Shown: positions 1 to 9,241 of the stretch, one piece after another | Layout: every line of letters starts with the position of its first letter | Numbering within the stretch: the first letter of the stretch is position 1 | The notes under the pieces: generated by a model | Databases searched by the model: none | The model's input: only the letters and a program-made list of their open reading frames with translations | Told to the model about the DNA's origin: nothing | Position numbers and translations under genes: made by a program | Origin: an uncultured Rhodopila sp. | Lineage (GTDB): Bacteria > Pseudomonadota > Alphaproteobacteria > Acetobacterales > Acetobacteraceae | Reading direction: 5' to 3' | DNA: 64,000 bases | Assembly (NCBI GenBank): GCA_903932145.1 | Contig: CAIZFE010000055.1 | Location: 92,743 to 156,742, forward strand

Positions 1-63
1 ATGCTGCCCGACGGGCGATAACAGGCACCGATGGTGAATGGCGCTGGATGCCGTGGACCGGGT

Positions 64-639
64 TCAGACCTGCTTAATGTCTTTTTCCTTATCCGCGACC
101 GCTTCGTCCACCTTTTTAATGAACTGGTCAGTGAGTTTCTGCACCTCCTCCGACCAGTTCTTGGCCAGATCCTCGCCGATATCGTGCTTTTTCTCGTGGC
201 TTTTGATCTGTTCCATGCCGTCGCGGCGCACGCCGCGCACTGAAATCTTGGCGCCTTCGGCGTATTTATGCGCCATCTTCACCAGATCGTTGCGACGTTC
301 GGTGGTCAGCATCGGAATCGGCACCCGGATGATCATGCCGTCGGAGGCGGGGTTAAGGCCGAGACCAGCCTCTCGAATCGCCTTTTCCACGGCGAGAACC
401 ATGGATTTATCCCAGACCTGCACCGTTAGCATGCGCGGTTCCGGCACGCCGACGGTGCCGACCTGGTTCAGCGGCATTTCGGTGCCATAGGCGACGACCT
501 TCACCGGATCGAGCAGACCCGGATGGGCGCGCCCGGTGCGCAGGCCGGCGAATTCGCGGCGCAGCGTTTCCAGCGCGCCATCCATCCGGCGGGTCAGATC
601 CTGCTTCAGCGTGTTCAGGTCAACGGGTGCGGTTGCCAT
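64..639 (-). CDS. frr: Ribosome recycling factor
   Basis: 191 residues, close to the usual 185. With EF-G this cytosolic protein splits the post-termination ribosome. The whole RRF fold can be followed: the N-terminal helix with [14 protein letters not shown], the domain with [23 protein letters not shown], and the C-terminal coiled coil rich in Lys and Glu ([20 protein letters not shown]). The start is the ATG preceded by AGGAGG in the 18-base gap after pyrH. It is last in the rpsB-tsf-pyrH-frr order typical of proteobacteria. The gene usually next, uppS, would lie off the left edge. Confidence 0.97.
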   Translation of the reverse strand: MATAPVDLNTLKQDLTRRMDGALETLRREFAGLRTGRAHPGLLDPVKVVAYGTEMPLNQVGTVGVPEPRMLTVQVWDKSMVLAVEKAIREAGLGLNPASDGMIIRVPIPMLTTERRNDLVKMAHKYAEGAKISVRGVRRDGMEQIKSHEKKHDIGEDLAKNWSEEVQKLTDQFIKKVDEAVADKEKDIKQV

Positions 640-657
640 GGCGATGCCTCCTGCTTC

Positions 658-1380
658 TTAGTTTTCGATGATCTTGGTGAAGGCGCCCTCGCCGCGCATC
701 ACCTGCGCGAAGGCGCCCGGGGCGTGGATATTGAACACAATAATCGGCAAGCGATTTTCCCGCGCCAGACTGATCGCGGCAGCGTCCATCACAGCGAGGT
801 CATTCGCCAGGACGTTGAGATAGGTCAGTTGCTGGAACCGTTTGGCATCGGGTACTTTGCGGGGATCGGCGGAATACACACCGTCCACCTGGGTACCCTT
901 CAGCAGCGCGTCGCAGTTCATCTCGTTAGCCCGCAGCGCCGCGGCGGTGTCGGTCGTAAAGTAAGGATTGCCGGTGCCGGCGGCGAACACCACCACCCGT
1001 CCCTTCTCCATATGCCGCTCGGCTCGGCGGCGGATATAGGGTTCGCACACCGTGGCCATCGGAATGGCCGACTGGACACGGGTGGGAACGCCGCGCTGTT
1101 CCAGCACAGATTGCATGGCCAGCGCGTTCATGACGGTGGCCAGCATGCCCATGTAGTCTGCCTGAGCGCGATCCATACCGGATGCCGCACCGGACACGCC
1201 GCGGAAGATGTTACCGCCGCCGATGACGACGCACACCTCCACGCCCATGCCCACGACAGCTTTGATGTCGTTAGCGATGCCACCAACCGTGTCCATATCC
1301 AGGCCGTACTCGCGCCGGCCCATCAGGGCCTCGCCAGACAGCTTCAACAGAACACGCTTATAAACTGCGGGCTGCGTCAT
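658..1380 (-). CDS. pyrH: UMP kinase
   Basis: 240 residues. It phosphorylates UMP to UDP with ATP in pyrimidine nucleotide synthesis and is hexameric in bacteria. The amino-acid-kinase fold signatures are visible: [10 protein letters not shown] at the N-terminus, [13 protein letters not shown], and [31 protein letters not shown] near the nucleotide site. I took the ATG at 1380 because it has GGGAG just upstream and gives the normal length; a longer frame to 1500 would add 40 residues that run into a repeat. Unlike the usual tight spacing, about 220 bases containing a 79-bp palindromic repeat and a terminator-like hairpin separate it from tsf. Confidence 0.96.
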   Translation of the reverse strand: MTQPAVYKRVLLKLSGEALMGRREYGLDMDTVGGIANDIKAVVGMGVEVCVVIGGGNIFRGVSGAASGMDRAQADYMGMLATVMNALAMQSVLEQRGVPTRVQSAIPMATVCEPYIRRRAERHMEKGRVVVFAAGTGNPYFTTDTAAALRANEMNCDALLKGTQVDGVYSADPRKVPDAKRFQQLTYLNVLANDLAVMDAAAISLARENRLPIIVFNIHAPGAFAQVMRGEGAFTKIIEN

Positions 1381-1473
1381 TGGACTCCCTGCGGTCATGA
1401 AGAACGGGCGGCACCCTAGTGATACCGCCCGTTCCGAACAAGTCATACCAATCGGCGGTGACTTACCTACGTC

Positions 1474-1552
1474 GGTCACGGCCCGGCTTGTCCGGGCCAC
1501 CTATGCCATGGCGGTGCCGCGACAGGTGGCCCGGACAAGCCGGGCCATGACG
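1474..1552. repeat. 79-bp palindromic repeat, copy 1
   Basis: Copy 1 of a dispersed element whose two arms of about 29 bases are reverse complements (GGCCCGGCTTGTCCGGGCC on one side, its complement on the other), leaving a short variable centre. Matching full copies of exactly the same length lie at 10044, 36502 and 39957. This copy sits between tsf and pyrH in a cluster that is normally compact. It would fold into a long RNA hairpin and could affect readthrough into pyrH-frr; that effect is inference. Confidence 0.85.
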
Positions 1553-1563
1553 GGTTGAGCAAG

Positions 1564-1595
1564 GCCGCCCCGAGCCGGTTAAAGCCCGGGGCGGC
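1564..1595. terminator. Hairpin terminator after tsf
   Basis: A 9-bp perfect stem (GCCGCCCCG with CGGGGCGGC) with a 14-base loop ends about 8 bases beyond the tsf stop. On the plus strand it is followed by TTGTTTTTT; on the minus strand, the direction of tsf, the following tract is poorer in T. It may therefore be only a partial terminator for tsf. Confidence 0.6.
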
Positions 1596-1603
1596 TTGTT
1601 TTT

Positions 1604-2512
1604 TCAGACGCCGGCCGTGGCTGCAACCTCGGCGGCGAAGTCGTCCTTCGGCTTCTCGATGCCTTCGCCGAGCGTGAACCGGGCAAAACCCGTTAACGCG
1701 ACTCCGGCCTTCTTGACGACGGCGCGCACGCGGCTTTCACCGTCATGCACCCAGACCTGCTCCAGCAGCACCACTTCCTCGTAGTACTTACGGACGCGGC
1801 CTTCGACCATCTTCTCGATGATGGCTTCGGGTTTGCCGGAGGCACGGGCCTGTTCGGTCAACACGGCCCGCTCCCGCTCCAACGCCGCCGGATCGACCGC
1901 GTCGATGTCGAGGGCTTCGGGACGGGTCGCCGCGACATGCATGCCAACCTGACGGCCGAGGATTTCCAGCGTGCCGATTTCCCCGGGGCCTTCGATGGCC
2001 GCGAGAACACCGATCTTGCCGAGACCCGGCTTCAGCGCCTGATGGATATACGACGCGACCACGCCATTCGTCACGGTCAGCACCTTGGCGCGGCGGATCG
2101 ACATATTCTCGCCGATCGTGGCGATCAGATGCGTGAGCTGCTCGGCCACGGTGCGATCCGTGCCGGGGAACGGCGCCGCGGCGATCGTTTCGAGATTGTC
2201 GCCAACCTGCAAAGCGATCGCGGCGATGTTCGCGACGAGATCCTGGAACGCATCGTTGCGCGCCACGAAATCGGTCTCGGCATTCACCTCGACCATCGCG
2301 GCCCGATTCGGGCCGGTCGCGACGCCGATCAAGCCTTCGGCCGCAATGCGTCCGGACTTCTTGGCGGCAGCGGCAAGGCCCTTCGTGCGGAGCCAGTCGA
2401 TGGCGACTTCGATGTCGCCGTCGTTTTCGACGAGCGCCTTCTTGCAGTCCATCATGCCTGCGCCAGTCTTTTCGCGCAGGTCTTTCACCAGGGCAGCGGT
2501 GATCGCGGCCAT
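1604..2512 (-). CDS. tsf: Translation elongation factor Ts
   Basis: 302 residues. It exchanges GDP for GTP on EF-Tu. The N-terminal UBA-like module ([35 protein letters not shown]) and the EF-Tu contact TDFVARND are clear, followed by the two core subdomains. The ATG at 2512 has AGGAG at the right distance. It is 24 bases downstream of rpsB, so the two are surely cotranscribed. Confidence 0.97.
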   Translation of the reverse strand: MAAITAALVKDLREKTGAGMMDCKKALVENDGDIEVAIDWLRTKGLAAAAKKSGRIAAEGLIGVATGPNRAAMVEVNAETDFVARNDAFQDLVANIAAIALQVGDNLETIAAAPFPGTDRTVAEQLTHLIATIGENMSIRRAKVLTVTNGVVASYIHQALKPGLGKIGVLAAIEGPGEIGTLEILGRQVGMHVAATRPEALDIDAVDPAALERERAVLTEQARASGKPEAIIEKMVEGRVRKYYEEVVLLEQVWVHDGESRVRAVVKKAGVALTGFARFTLGEGIEKPKDDFAAEVAATAGV

Positions 2513-2536
2513 GTCTTTATCTCCTGGTAGTGGGGT

Positions 2537-3319
2537 TCAGGCGGTCGCTTGGGCGGTTTCAGCTTCGATTTCCGCGAGCACCGCATCCGGCAATTCCTCA
2601 CGTCCGCCGATATCGGCGCCGGAGTGTGCCATTTCAGCGCTGATGCCATCCAGCACCGCGCCCGCGATCAGATCGCAATACAAGGTGATGGCGCGAATCG
2701 CGTCGTCGTTGCCGGGAATCGGGAAGGTCACGCCGGTGGGGTCAGAGTTGCTGTCCAGGATCGCAACAACCGGGATACCCAGCTTGTTCGCCTCTTCGAC
2801 GGCCAGCTTTTCCTTGTTGGTGTCGATGATGAACAGAATGTCCGGCAGGCCGCCCATGTCCTTGATGCCACCCAGCGCGCGCTCCAGCTTATCCTTGTCG
2901 CGCGTGATGTTCAGGACTTCCTTCTTGGTCAGACCCTCGGTCTGGCCGCCAACGAGGTCCTCGATCTGGCGCAGGCGCTTGATCGAACCGGTGATGGTCT
3001 TCCAGTTGGTCAGCGTGCCGCCGAGCCAGCGGTGGTTGATATAGTACTGGCCGCACTTCTTGGCGGCGTCAGCGACGTGTTCGGCCGCGGCGCGCTTGGT
3101 GCCGACGAACAGAACGCGGCCGCCGGCGGCGGTGACATCACGGACGGCGCGCAGGGCGCGGTCCAGCATCGGCACGGTCTGCTGCAGATCGATGATGTGG
3201 ACCTGATTGCGGATGCCATACAGGAACGGCGCCATGCGCGGGTTCCAGCGGCGGGTGTGGTGACCAAAGTGAACGCCAGCTTCGAGTAGCTGACGCATGG
3301 TGAAATCGGGCATCGCCAT
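2537..3319 (-). CDS. rpsB: 30S ribosomal protein S2
   Basis: 260 residues. S2 binds the 30S head-body junction and is needed for S1 docking. The signatures [46 protein letters not shown] and [19 protein letters not shown] are all present. Two ATG codons are possible (3319 and 3313); the first follows AGGAAAGGAGCACGCCG and is preferred. It is first in the rpsB-tsf-pyrH-frr run, so its promoter should lie in the 235 bases upstream. Confidence 0.97.
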   Translation of the reverse strand: MAMPDFTMRQLLEAGVHFGHHTRRWNPRMAPFLYGIRNQVHIIDLQQTVPMLDRALRAVRDVTAAGGRVLFVGTKRAAAEHVADAAKKCGQYYINHRWLGGTLTNWKTITGSIKRLRQIEDLVGGQTEGLTKKEVLNITRDKDKLERALGGIKDMGGLPDILFIIDTNKEKLAVEEANKLGIPVVAILDSNSDPTGVTFPIPGNDDAIRAITLYCDLIAGAVLDGISAEMAHSGADIGGREELPDAVLAEIEAETAQATA

Positions 3320-3456
3320 CGGCGTGCTCCTTTCCTGTGTCCGGTTGAACCTCCGCGGGGGTTGCTGTCAGGCACCGGCTCCAGGCTTTTGGCCAGGAAA
3401 GGCTCCCCGCGTGCGAATTACCGGCAGCCGGGAGGGTCCCGGTGCCAGCGGGCGGG

Positions 3457-3485
3457 GATATGCAACAGAAACCTGGTTGACGCAA
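3457..3485 (-). promoter_or_regulatory. Candidate rpsB promoter
   Basis: Reading the minus strand, TTGCGT and CATATC are separated by 17 bases, about 140 bases before the rpsB start. This is the best sigma70-like match I see in the gap. It is a pattern match only. Confidence 0.35.
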
Positions 3486-3555
3486 GACACGCGTCACACA
3501 GAGGTCCCGCTGCGGAATCAGCCCGGCTCCGTTTCGGAAACAGAGCGGCGCCCTA

Positions 3556-3837
3556 TTGGGCGGCCTTCATTCGTTTCAAACCGATATCCATGACGGCTTT
3601 CGCACACTGCCCCCTTTTATCGAAGGACTCGCTACCGTCGGCGAGATCGACCGTGCGCCGCTCGCTCGGATAGCTGCGATCCTCGTGGTTCGTTCGACCG
3701 GGAAGCCAATCAGGGCCAATTTGTCCCTCGACGAGGGCATCGTCTCGGCCATTGATGCCGCCGCCCATAAACAAGGTATCACGCGATCGGCGATGGTCGA
3801 AATGCTCGCCCGTCAGCATCTTTTCGAACTAACGTAG
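3556..3837 (+). pseudogene. Truncated HicB-family antitoxin remnant
   Basis: 93 codons from a TTG. The C-terminal half (GKPIRANLSLDEGIVSAID, then HKQGITRSAMVEML) is the ribbon-helix-helix DNA-binding end of HicB antitoxins. The N-terminal part does not show the usual HicB RNase-H-like domain with its DFPGC motif, and there is no HicA toxin beside it. I read it as the decayed end of a HicAB locus. Expression is doubtful because no good ribosome-binding site precedes the TTG. A short free-standing RHH regulator is the alternative. Confidence 0.45.
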
Positions 3838-3983
3838 ATCGGACGCCGCGCTCCACAGAACCCGGCACCGAACCATCAGAACCGTAACGGATTGAAGCAG
3901 GCCCCGGGGCACGCAATCCTCGCTGTTATTGCGAATTGAAACCGAACGGATTGTGTCACACCAAAATTATGAATCACGGAAAA

Positions 3984-4019
3984 GTGAGGAAAAATACTCA
4001 CGAATTCGTGTGACCTCAC
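3984..4019. promoter_or_regulatory. Palindromic operator-like site upstream of the hybrid kinase
   Basis: A perfect 12-bp palindrome CACGAATTCGTG (3999-4010) is nested inside a wider GTGAGG...CCTCAC inverted pair, in an AT-richer stretch 75-110 bases before the kinase start. It looks like a dimeric regulator site, but no regulator is identified. Confidence 0.3.
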
Positions 4020-4093
4020 GCTGGCCCGGAGGACACAATGCCATCCATGCCAGAGACCACAGCAGCCCTTGTCGATCGAAATCCGGAGATGCG

Positions 4094-7000
4094 ATGAGCA
4101 GCCTTTTGGGGCGGCTGTTGCTGGTGGTATCGATCGCGCTTCTGCCCGCCCTCGCCTTTCAAACCTATAGTGAGATCACCGCCCGCGACATCCGGCGGCA
4201 ACTCATGGAAGACGAGGCCTTGCGGCTCGTCCAACTCCTGAGCGCCGACCAGCAGCAAATGATCGAACGGGCCAACCAACTGCTGACGGGAATCGGCAGC
4301 GCACCGGTCGTGCAGGACAAGCAGTCGGACCTGTGCCAGCGCTTGCTCACCAACCTGCGGGACGCCTCGCCGCGGTACCAAACCCTGGCCGTCATCGGAC
4401 TCGATGGACATCCGTTTTGCGCATCGGCGCCGTTCGATCATGCCGCCGACCTGTCCGGCAACGCCACCATCCAGCACGCGCTGCGAACCGGCACATTCGT
4501 CCCCGGCGTTTACGCCCCAGACTGGTTGACGGGACAGCCGGCGATCGACATGGCCAAACCGTTTAAGGACCCCAGCGGTGCGCTGGCGGGCGTCGCCGTG
4601 CTCTCCATCGACCTACGCTGGCTGGGCGAACATCTCGCCCGTTTTCCGCTACCGGACGGCGCGACAGCGACCATCGTGGACAGCAATGGCACAATTCTGG
4701 CCCGAACGCCGGACGGGGATGACTGGGTCGGCCGGCCCATCCTGGATAGAAATCGTTTCCTCCTTCACGGGTCGCGGGTCGGGACCGTCGTGATCGCAGG
4801 AGCCGATGAGCGCCCGCGAATCCTTGGCTATGCCCCACTCGGCGCCGGATCGGACGGTCTGTTCGCATCCGTCGGGCTGGACCCGGACGTTGCGTTCGCC
4901 GCCGTGGCCCAAGCCAATCGAACCGGCCTTGTGCTGATCGCCGTGGCTTCCGTACTCACTTTGGCACTGACCGTTCTGCTCGGCACCAGGCTGATCCGCC
5001 GGCCGGTCAACCGGCTGCTGGGTGCCGCCGAACAGTGGCGAACCGGAGATCTAGCCGCACGCACCGGACTGCCCGAAGGCGGCGACGAGTTCGGGCGCCT
5101 CAGCGTCGCATTGAATGCCATGGCCGCCGCGCTCGGCGCGCGCGAACAGGCGCTGCGTAATGCGCTTGAGAGCACAACGGATATCGTGTTCGTTTTGGAC
5201 CGCAACTGGCGCTACACATTTCTCAACACCCGAGCCAACGACCTGTTCGCACACCGACACGATCTGTTGGGCGTGGCTCTCTGGGACGCTTTCCCGGACT
5301 ATAAAAGCAATGTCTTCGGCGCGGCATACCGGGAAGCGATGGAAACCGGCGTCCCCACCCGGGTCGAGGGTTACTTCGCGCCGCTCGATGCCTGGTGGCA
5401 GGCGCATGCGTACCCGTCGAAAGATGGCCTGACCGTATTTGCCCGGAACATGACCGACGAACATCGTTTGGCGTCGCAACTGCGTGAAAGCGAAACAAGG
5501 CTGCAATTGGCGCGCGAGGCGTCCGGTCTCGGCGTCTGGGACTGGGACTTCATCGCCGGCACGCGCATCTGGTCCGACGAGCAATGGCGGCTGTACGGAT
5601 TGGAGCCGCGGGCCGGCGCCCCAACCATGAAGACCTGGGAATCCCTCATTCACCCCGAGGACCTTGGACGGATCATGGCTGAATGGGCCGAATCGATGTC
5701 CGGACATTCCGGGCTCATTCATAATGAATTCAGAATCGTCTTCCCCGACGGCGGCATCCGCTGGCTGGTGACGAAGGCCCGGATCGTCCGCGACGACGAA
5801 GACAAGATCGCCCGCATCGTCGGCGCCACGCTGGATGTGACGACCAGCCGCCAAACCGAAGCCGACCTGCGCGATTTAAGCGCCAGGCTGGAAACCCGCG
5901 TGGAAGAAGAGGTCGCGGCACGCGAGGCAGCCCAGGTTCGCGCCGTCCATGCCGAACGCATGCAGGCGCTCGGCCGGCTCGCCGGCGGCATCGCACATGA
6001 CTTTAACAATGTGCTGCAGGCGGTTTCCGGCGCGATGGCCTTGATCGAACGCCGCCCTGACGACCCGGCCGGCATTCGCCGCATCGCGCGGTTGGCTGGT
6101 GAGGCGACCGAACGCGGTGCCTCCATTACCCGTCGGCTCCTGGCGTTCGGCCGCCGTGGCGACCTGCGGGCCGAGGCCATCGATGCCGCGCTGTTGTTGC
6201 ATGATCTGAGTGAAATACTGGTCCATACCCTGGGCGCCGCGATCCATGTGCGGGTCTGCCATGACGAGGGTCTGCGTCCGTTTCTGGCCGATAAAAGCCA
6301 GCTTGAGACGTCGATCATCAATCTCGCCACCAATGCCCGTGACGCGATGCCGGATGGTGGCACACTGACCCTGGCCGCGGGGGTGGAGACGGTGACGAAG
6401 GCCGGGCATCCGTATGGGCTGGACCCGGGCCGCTACGTGAGGTTGACGATCGAAGACACCGGCGTCGGGATGGACGCGGCCATCCTGGCCCGAGCCAGCG
6501 AGCCATTTTTCACGACCAAGAATGTCGGGTCCGGCACCGGACTAGGACTCGCGATGGCAAAGGGATTTGCCGAGCAATCCGGTGGTGGAATGAAGATTGC
6601 GAGCACCCGGGGGGCGGGGACGACGATCACACTGTGGTTTCCCGAAACCGACCCGGCCCTGGTGGCCGCCCCGGCGGAACCGGCGGCGTCGGACGATCGC
6701 CGTGAGGACGTGCAAACCCGGATTCGCGTGCTGCTGGTGGACGACGAAGAGCCGGTGCGTGAGGTCCTTGGCCTACAGTTGGAAGATGCCGGCTATACCG
6801 TGTTAAGCGCCGCGAGCGGCAATGAGGCGATTTCGATGCTCACCGCGGGTCTGGCCGTGGATATCCTGGTCACCGACCTGTCGATGCCGGGCATGGACGG
6901 CCTGGCGGTGATCCGAACGGTGCAGGAGCGGTACCCGGGACTACCGGCGGTGCTGCTGACCGGGTATGCCGGGGATGCCGCCGCTTTGGCGCTGGGCAGC

Positions 7001-7144
7001 GCGGTCAAGGGTCCGTTCGCGCTGCTGCGCAAGCCGGTGCGCGGCGACCAACTGGCCGACCGTCTGCGTGCGTTGCTGGCAGTCCCGACTGAAACCGGCG
7101 CCGGGACAGAAAACAGGATTCGCTATCGCGTGGATTTGCGCTAG
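4094..7144 (+). CDS. Hybrid sensor histidine kinase with receiver domain
   Basis: 1016 residues. Order: TM helix at about 5-25; a periplasmic Cache-like sensor to about 270; a second TM at about 275-297; HAMP; two PAS domains (about 355-465 and 475-590, the second ending FPDGGIRWLV...GATLDVT); HisKA with phospho-acceptor His635 in GGIAHDFNN; HATPase with NLATNARDAMPDGG, EDTGVGMD and GSGTGLGLAM; and a C-terminal receiver with phospho-acceptor Asp928 in VTDLSMPGMDG. The ATG at 4094 follows GGAG; an upstream extension of 55 codons is rich in charged residues and lacks a site. No separate response regulator or Hpt gene is adjacent, so the output partner is unknown. It probably senses a small extracellular ligand. 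Confidence 0.93.
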   Translation: MSSLLGRLLLVVSIALLPALAFQTYSEITARDIRRQLMEDEALRLVQLLSADQQQMIERANQLLTGIGSAPVVQDKQSDLCQRLLTNLRDASPRYQTLAVIGLDGHPFCASAPFDHAADLSGNATIQHALRTGTFVPGVYAPDWLTGQPAIDMAKPFKDPSGALAGVAVLSIDLRWLGEHLARFPLPDGATATIVDSNGTILARTPDGDDWVGRPILDRNRFLLHGSRVGTVVIAGADERPRILGYAPLGAGSDGLFASVGLDPDVAFAAVAQANRTGLVLIAVASVLTLALTVLLGTRLIRRPVNRLLGAAEQWRTGDLAARTGLPEGGDEFGRLSVALNAMAAALGAREQALRNALESTTDIVFVLDRNWRYTFLNTRANDLFAHRHDLLGVALWDAFPDYKSNVFGAAYREAMETGVPTRVEGYFAPLDAWWQAHAYPSKDGLTVFARNMTDEHRLASQLRESETRLQLAREASGLGVWDWDFIAGTRIWSDEQWRLYGLEPRAGAPTMKTWESLIHPEDLGRIMAEWAESMSGHSGLIHNEFRIVFPDGGIRWLVTKARIVRDDEDKIARIVGATLDVTTSRQTEADLRDLSARLETRVEEEVAAREAAQVRAVHAERMQALGRLAGGIAHDFNNVLQAVSGAMALIERRPDDPAGIRRIARLAGEATERGASITRRLLAFGRRGDLRAEAIDAALLLHDLSEILVHTLGAAIHVRVCHDEGLRPFLADKSQLETSIINLATNARDAMPDGGTLTLAAGVETVTKAGHPYGLDPGRYVRLTIEDTGVGMDAAILARASEPFFTTKNVGSGTGLGLAMAKGFAEQSGGGMKIASTRGAGTTITLWFPETDPALVAAPAEPAASDDRREDVQTRIRVLLVDDEEPVREVLGLQLEDAGYTVLSAASGNEAISMLTAGLAVDILVTDLSMPGMDGLAVIRTVQERYPGLPAVLLTGYAGDAAALALGSAVKGPFALLRKPVRGDQLADRLRALLAVPTETGAGTENRIRYRVDLR

Positions 7145-7231
7145 CATTTCCCGGCGAGGACGCTCCAGCGTGCCCGCTTTGCTTGGGCCCGCGTCGTCAG
7201 GGCGCCTTCGGTAAACGAAGGAGGCATGTCC

Positions 7232-9178
7232 ATGTCAGGCACAAAAAACGGCAGAAGTCCCCGCTCGGTGGCTTTGGTTGGCCCCTACAGCAGCGGAAAA
7301 TCCACGCTTTTCGAAGCCTTGCTCGATGCGGCGGGTGCGCCCGTCAAGCGACCGGCCGATCCGCGCAACCGCCCGATGACCACCGAGATCCGATTGGGAC
7401 ACTGCACGTATTTGGGTGACCCGTGGTGCATCCTGGACTGCCCCGGCTCGATCGAATTCGCCCACCAGACGTGTGCGGCGCTGGCGATGGTCGATATCGC
7501 CATTGTGGTGTGCGAGCCCTCCCCGGCCAAGGCGGCGATGGTGGCACCGCTGCTGAAGACGCTGCGCGACGAGGGCGTGCCGCACATGGTTTTTATCAAC
7601 AAAATTGATACGCTGGACGGCAGTGTCGCGGATACGCTGGCCGGTTTGCAGCAATACGCGGGAAGCCCGCTGGTGTTGCGGCAGATGCCGATTTTCGACG
7701 GCCAGACCGTCACCGGTTACGTCGATCTGATGAGCGAACGCGCCTATCGTTATCGCAAGGGCGAGGCGTCGGAACTGATGCAAATTCCGGCCGCCATGCT
7801 GGCCGAAGAGCAGGAAGCGCTGGGCCGTCTCGTGGAAACCCTGGCCGACCACGACGACGCGCTGCTGGAAAAAGTCCTGGAGGACATCAAGCCGACGCCC
7901 GAGGAACTGTATCGCGACATGCGCAAGGATTTAGTGAACGGCGCGGTCATCGAGGTTCTTCTGGGCGCGGCCGAAAACACCAACGGCGTGCGCCGTCTGT
8001 GGAAGGCCTTGCGGCACGACACCCCTGCCCCGACCGAAGCCGCCGAACGCCGGTCGATCATTCCGGGTGGCGCGGCGCGGGCGCAGGTGTTCAAGACGGT
8101 CTATGCCGGGCACACCGGCAAACTATCGTTCGTTCGGGTATGGAGCGGATCAATACAGGATGGCGCGCAATTGGGCGGAACCCGCCTGGGCGGGATTTAT
8201 CGCTATGTGAACGGAGACCTGACGAAAGTACCGGAAGCAAAACAAGGCGATATCGTTGCATTCGGACGGTTGGATGCCGTGCATACGGGGGCCACGTTGT
8301 CACCCGGCGGACAGCCGGAGGCGTTGCCGTTCCCACGCCCGACGCCACCGGTTTATGCGATGGCCGTGGCCACCACGGATCGCAAAGACGATGTGAAACT
8401 ATCCGGTGCTTTGCATAAGCTGGCCGAGGAGGATCCCTCGCTGTTCATCACGCAAGACGGCGAGACGGTGTTGCATGGCCAAGGCGAGATGCATCTACAA
8501 ACCACCGTGGAACATCTGGCCAGGGATTACGGGCTGACACTGGCAACGCATAAGCCGGCCATCGCGTATAAGGAAACGATCCGCAAACCGGTGCATGAGC
8601 ATGGGCGGTTGAAGCGCCAGACCGGCGGGCACGGTCAGTTCGCTGACGTCAAGATCGATATCGCCCCGCGTGCCAGGGGGGAAGGTTTCCAGTTTATCGA
8701 CAAGATCGTGGGCGGGACGGTGCCGCGGAATTTCATTCCGGCGGTTGGTGCGGCGGCAGAGGAAGCAACCCATAAAGGGCCGTTCGGGTATCCGGTGGTC
8801 GATGTGTCGGTAACGTTGGTGGATGGGGGATTCCACTCGGTCGATAGTTCAGACATGGCGTTCAAGACGGCCACCCAGATCGCCATGAAAGAGGGGCTGG
8901 CGAAGGCTGATCCGGTTCTGCTGGAACCGGTGGATCATGTCACGATTTCTGTCCCTAACGACTATACGGCGCGGGCGCAGCGGCTGCTGACGGGGCGGCG
9001 CGGCCAGATCCTGGGGTTTGCGGAACGGTCGGACTGGCCGGGCTGGGACAATGTGGAAGCGCTGGTGCCCGAGGCGGAAATGCATGACCTGATTATCGAA
9101 TTACGGTCGCAGACGATGGGTCTTGGCACGTTCTGGCGGAAGTTCGATCATCTGGCGGAGACCCGCGCGGTGCCGTGA
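7232..9178 (+). CDS. EF-G-like translational GTPase paralogue
   Basis: 648 residues, shorter than canonical EF-G (about 700). The P-loop GPYSSGKS is at 17-24, G3 is DCPGS at 69-73, and G4 is NKID at 123-126. Domain II (GKLSFVRVWSGSIQDG), domain IV (GHGQFADVKI) and domain V (AEMHDLIIELRSQTMG) follow. It departs from EF-G in two places: the G3 His that activates water (DxPGH) is Ser73, and the G2 RGITI segment is not recognisable. I start at the second ATG (7232) because GGAGG lies 7 bases before it and only 1 base before the ATG at 7226. The family is widespread in alphaproteobacteria as a second EF-G-like gene; its role is not settled. Confidence 0.85.
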   Translation: MSGTKNGRSPRSVALVGPYSSGKSTLFEALLDAAGAPVKRPADPRNRPMTTEIRLGHCTYLGDPWCILDCPGSIEFAHQTCAALAMVDIAIVVCEPSPAKAAMVAPLLKTLRDEGVPHMVFINKIDTLDGSVADTLAGLQQYAGSPLVLRQMPIFDGQTVTGYVDLMSERAYRYRKGEASELMQIPAAMLAEEQEALGRLVETLADHDDALLEKVLEDIKPTPEELYRDMRKDLVNGAVIEVLLGAAENTNGVRRLWKALRHDTPAPTEAAERRSIIPGGAARAQVFKTVYAGHTGKLSFVRVWSGSIQDGAQLGGTRLGGIYRYVNGDLTKVPEAKQGDIVAFGRLDAVHTGATLSPGGQPEALPFPRPTPPVYAMAVATTDRKDDVKLSGALHKLAEEDPSLFITQDGETVLHGQGEMHLQTTVEHLARDYGLTLATHKPAIAYKETIRKPVHEHGRLKRQTGGHGQFADVKIDIAPRARGEGFQFIDKIVGGTVPRNFIPAVGAAAEEATHKGPFGYPVVDVSVTLVDGGFHSVDSSDMAFKTATQIAMKEGLAKADPVLLEPVDHVTISVPNDYTARAQRLLTGRRGQILGFAERSDWPGWDNVEALVPEAEMHDLIIELRSQTMGLGTFWRKFDHLAETRAVP

Positions 9179-9184
9179 CGGCTT

Positions 9185-9215
9185 GCGCGGCATGGTGGCC
9201 GGCACCATGCTGCGC
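9185..9215. other. Strong intergenic hairpin
   Basis: A 13-bp stem with one mismatch (GCGCGGCATGGTG with CACCATGCTGCGC) and a 5-base loop starts 7 bases after the EF-G-like stop. It has no T-tract, so it is more likely an RNA-stabilising or attenuating hairpin between the two plus-strand genes than an intrinsic terminator. Confidence 0.5.
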
Positions 9216-9241
9216 TGAACGTCTTAGCGGGAATCAGTCCG

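Noticed and set aside
1..63. Start of uppS after frr
   Set aside because: Gene order makes it likely and a GTG at 26-28 (minus) is possible, but too few codons are visible to recognise the protein.
2085..3044. 319-codon plus-strand frame opposite tsf and rpsB
   Set aside because: Ser/Arg/Ala-rich shadow of two conserved genes.
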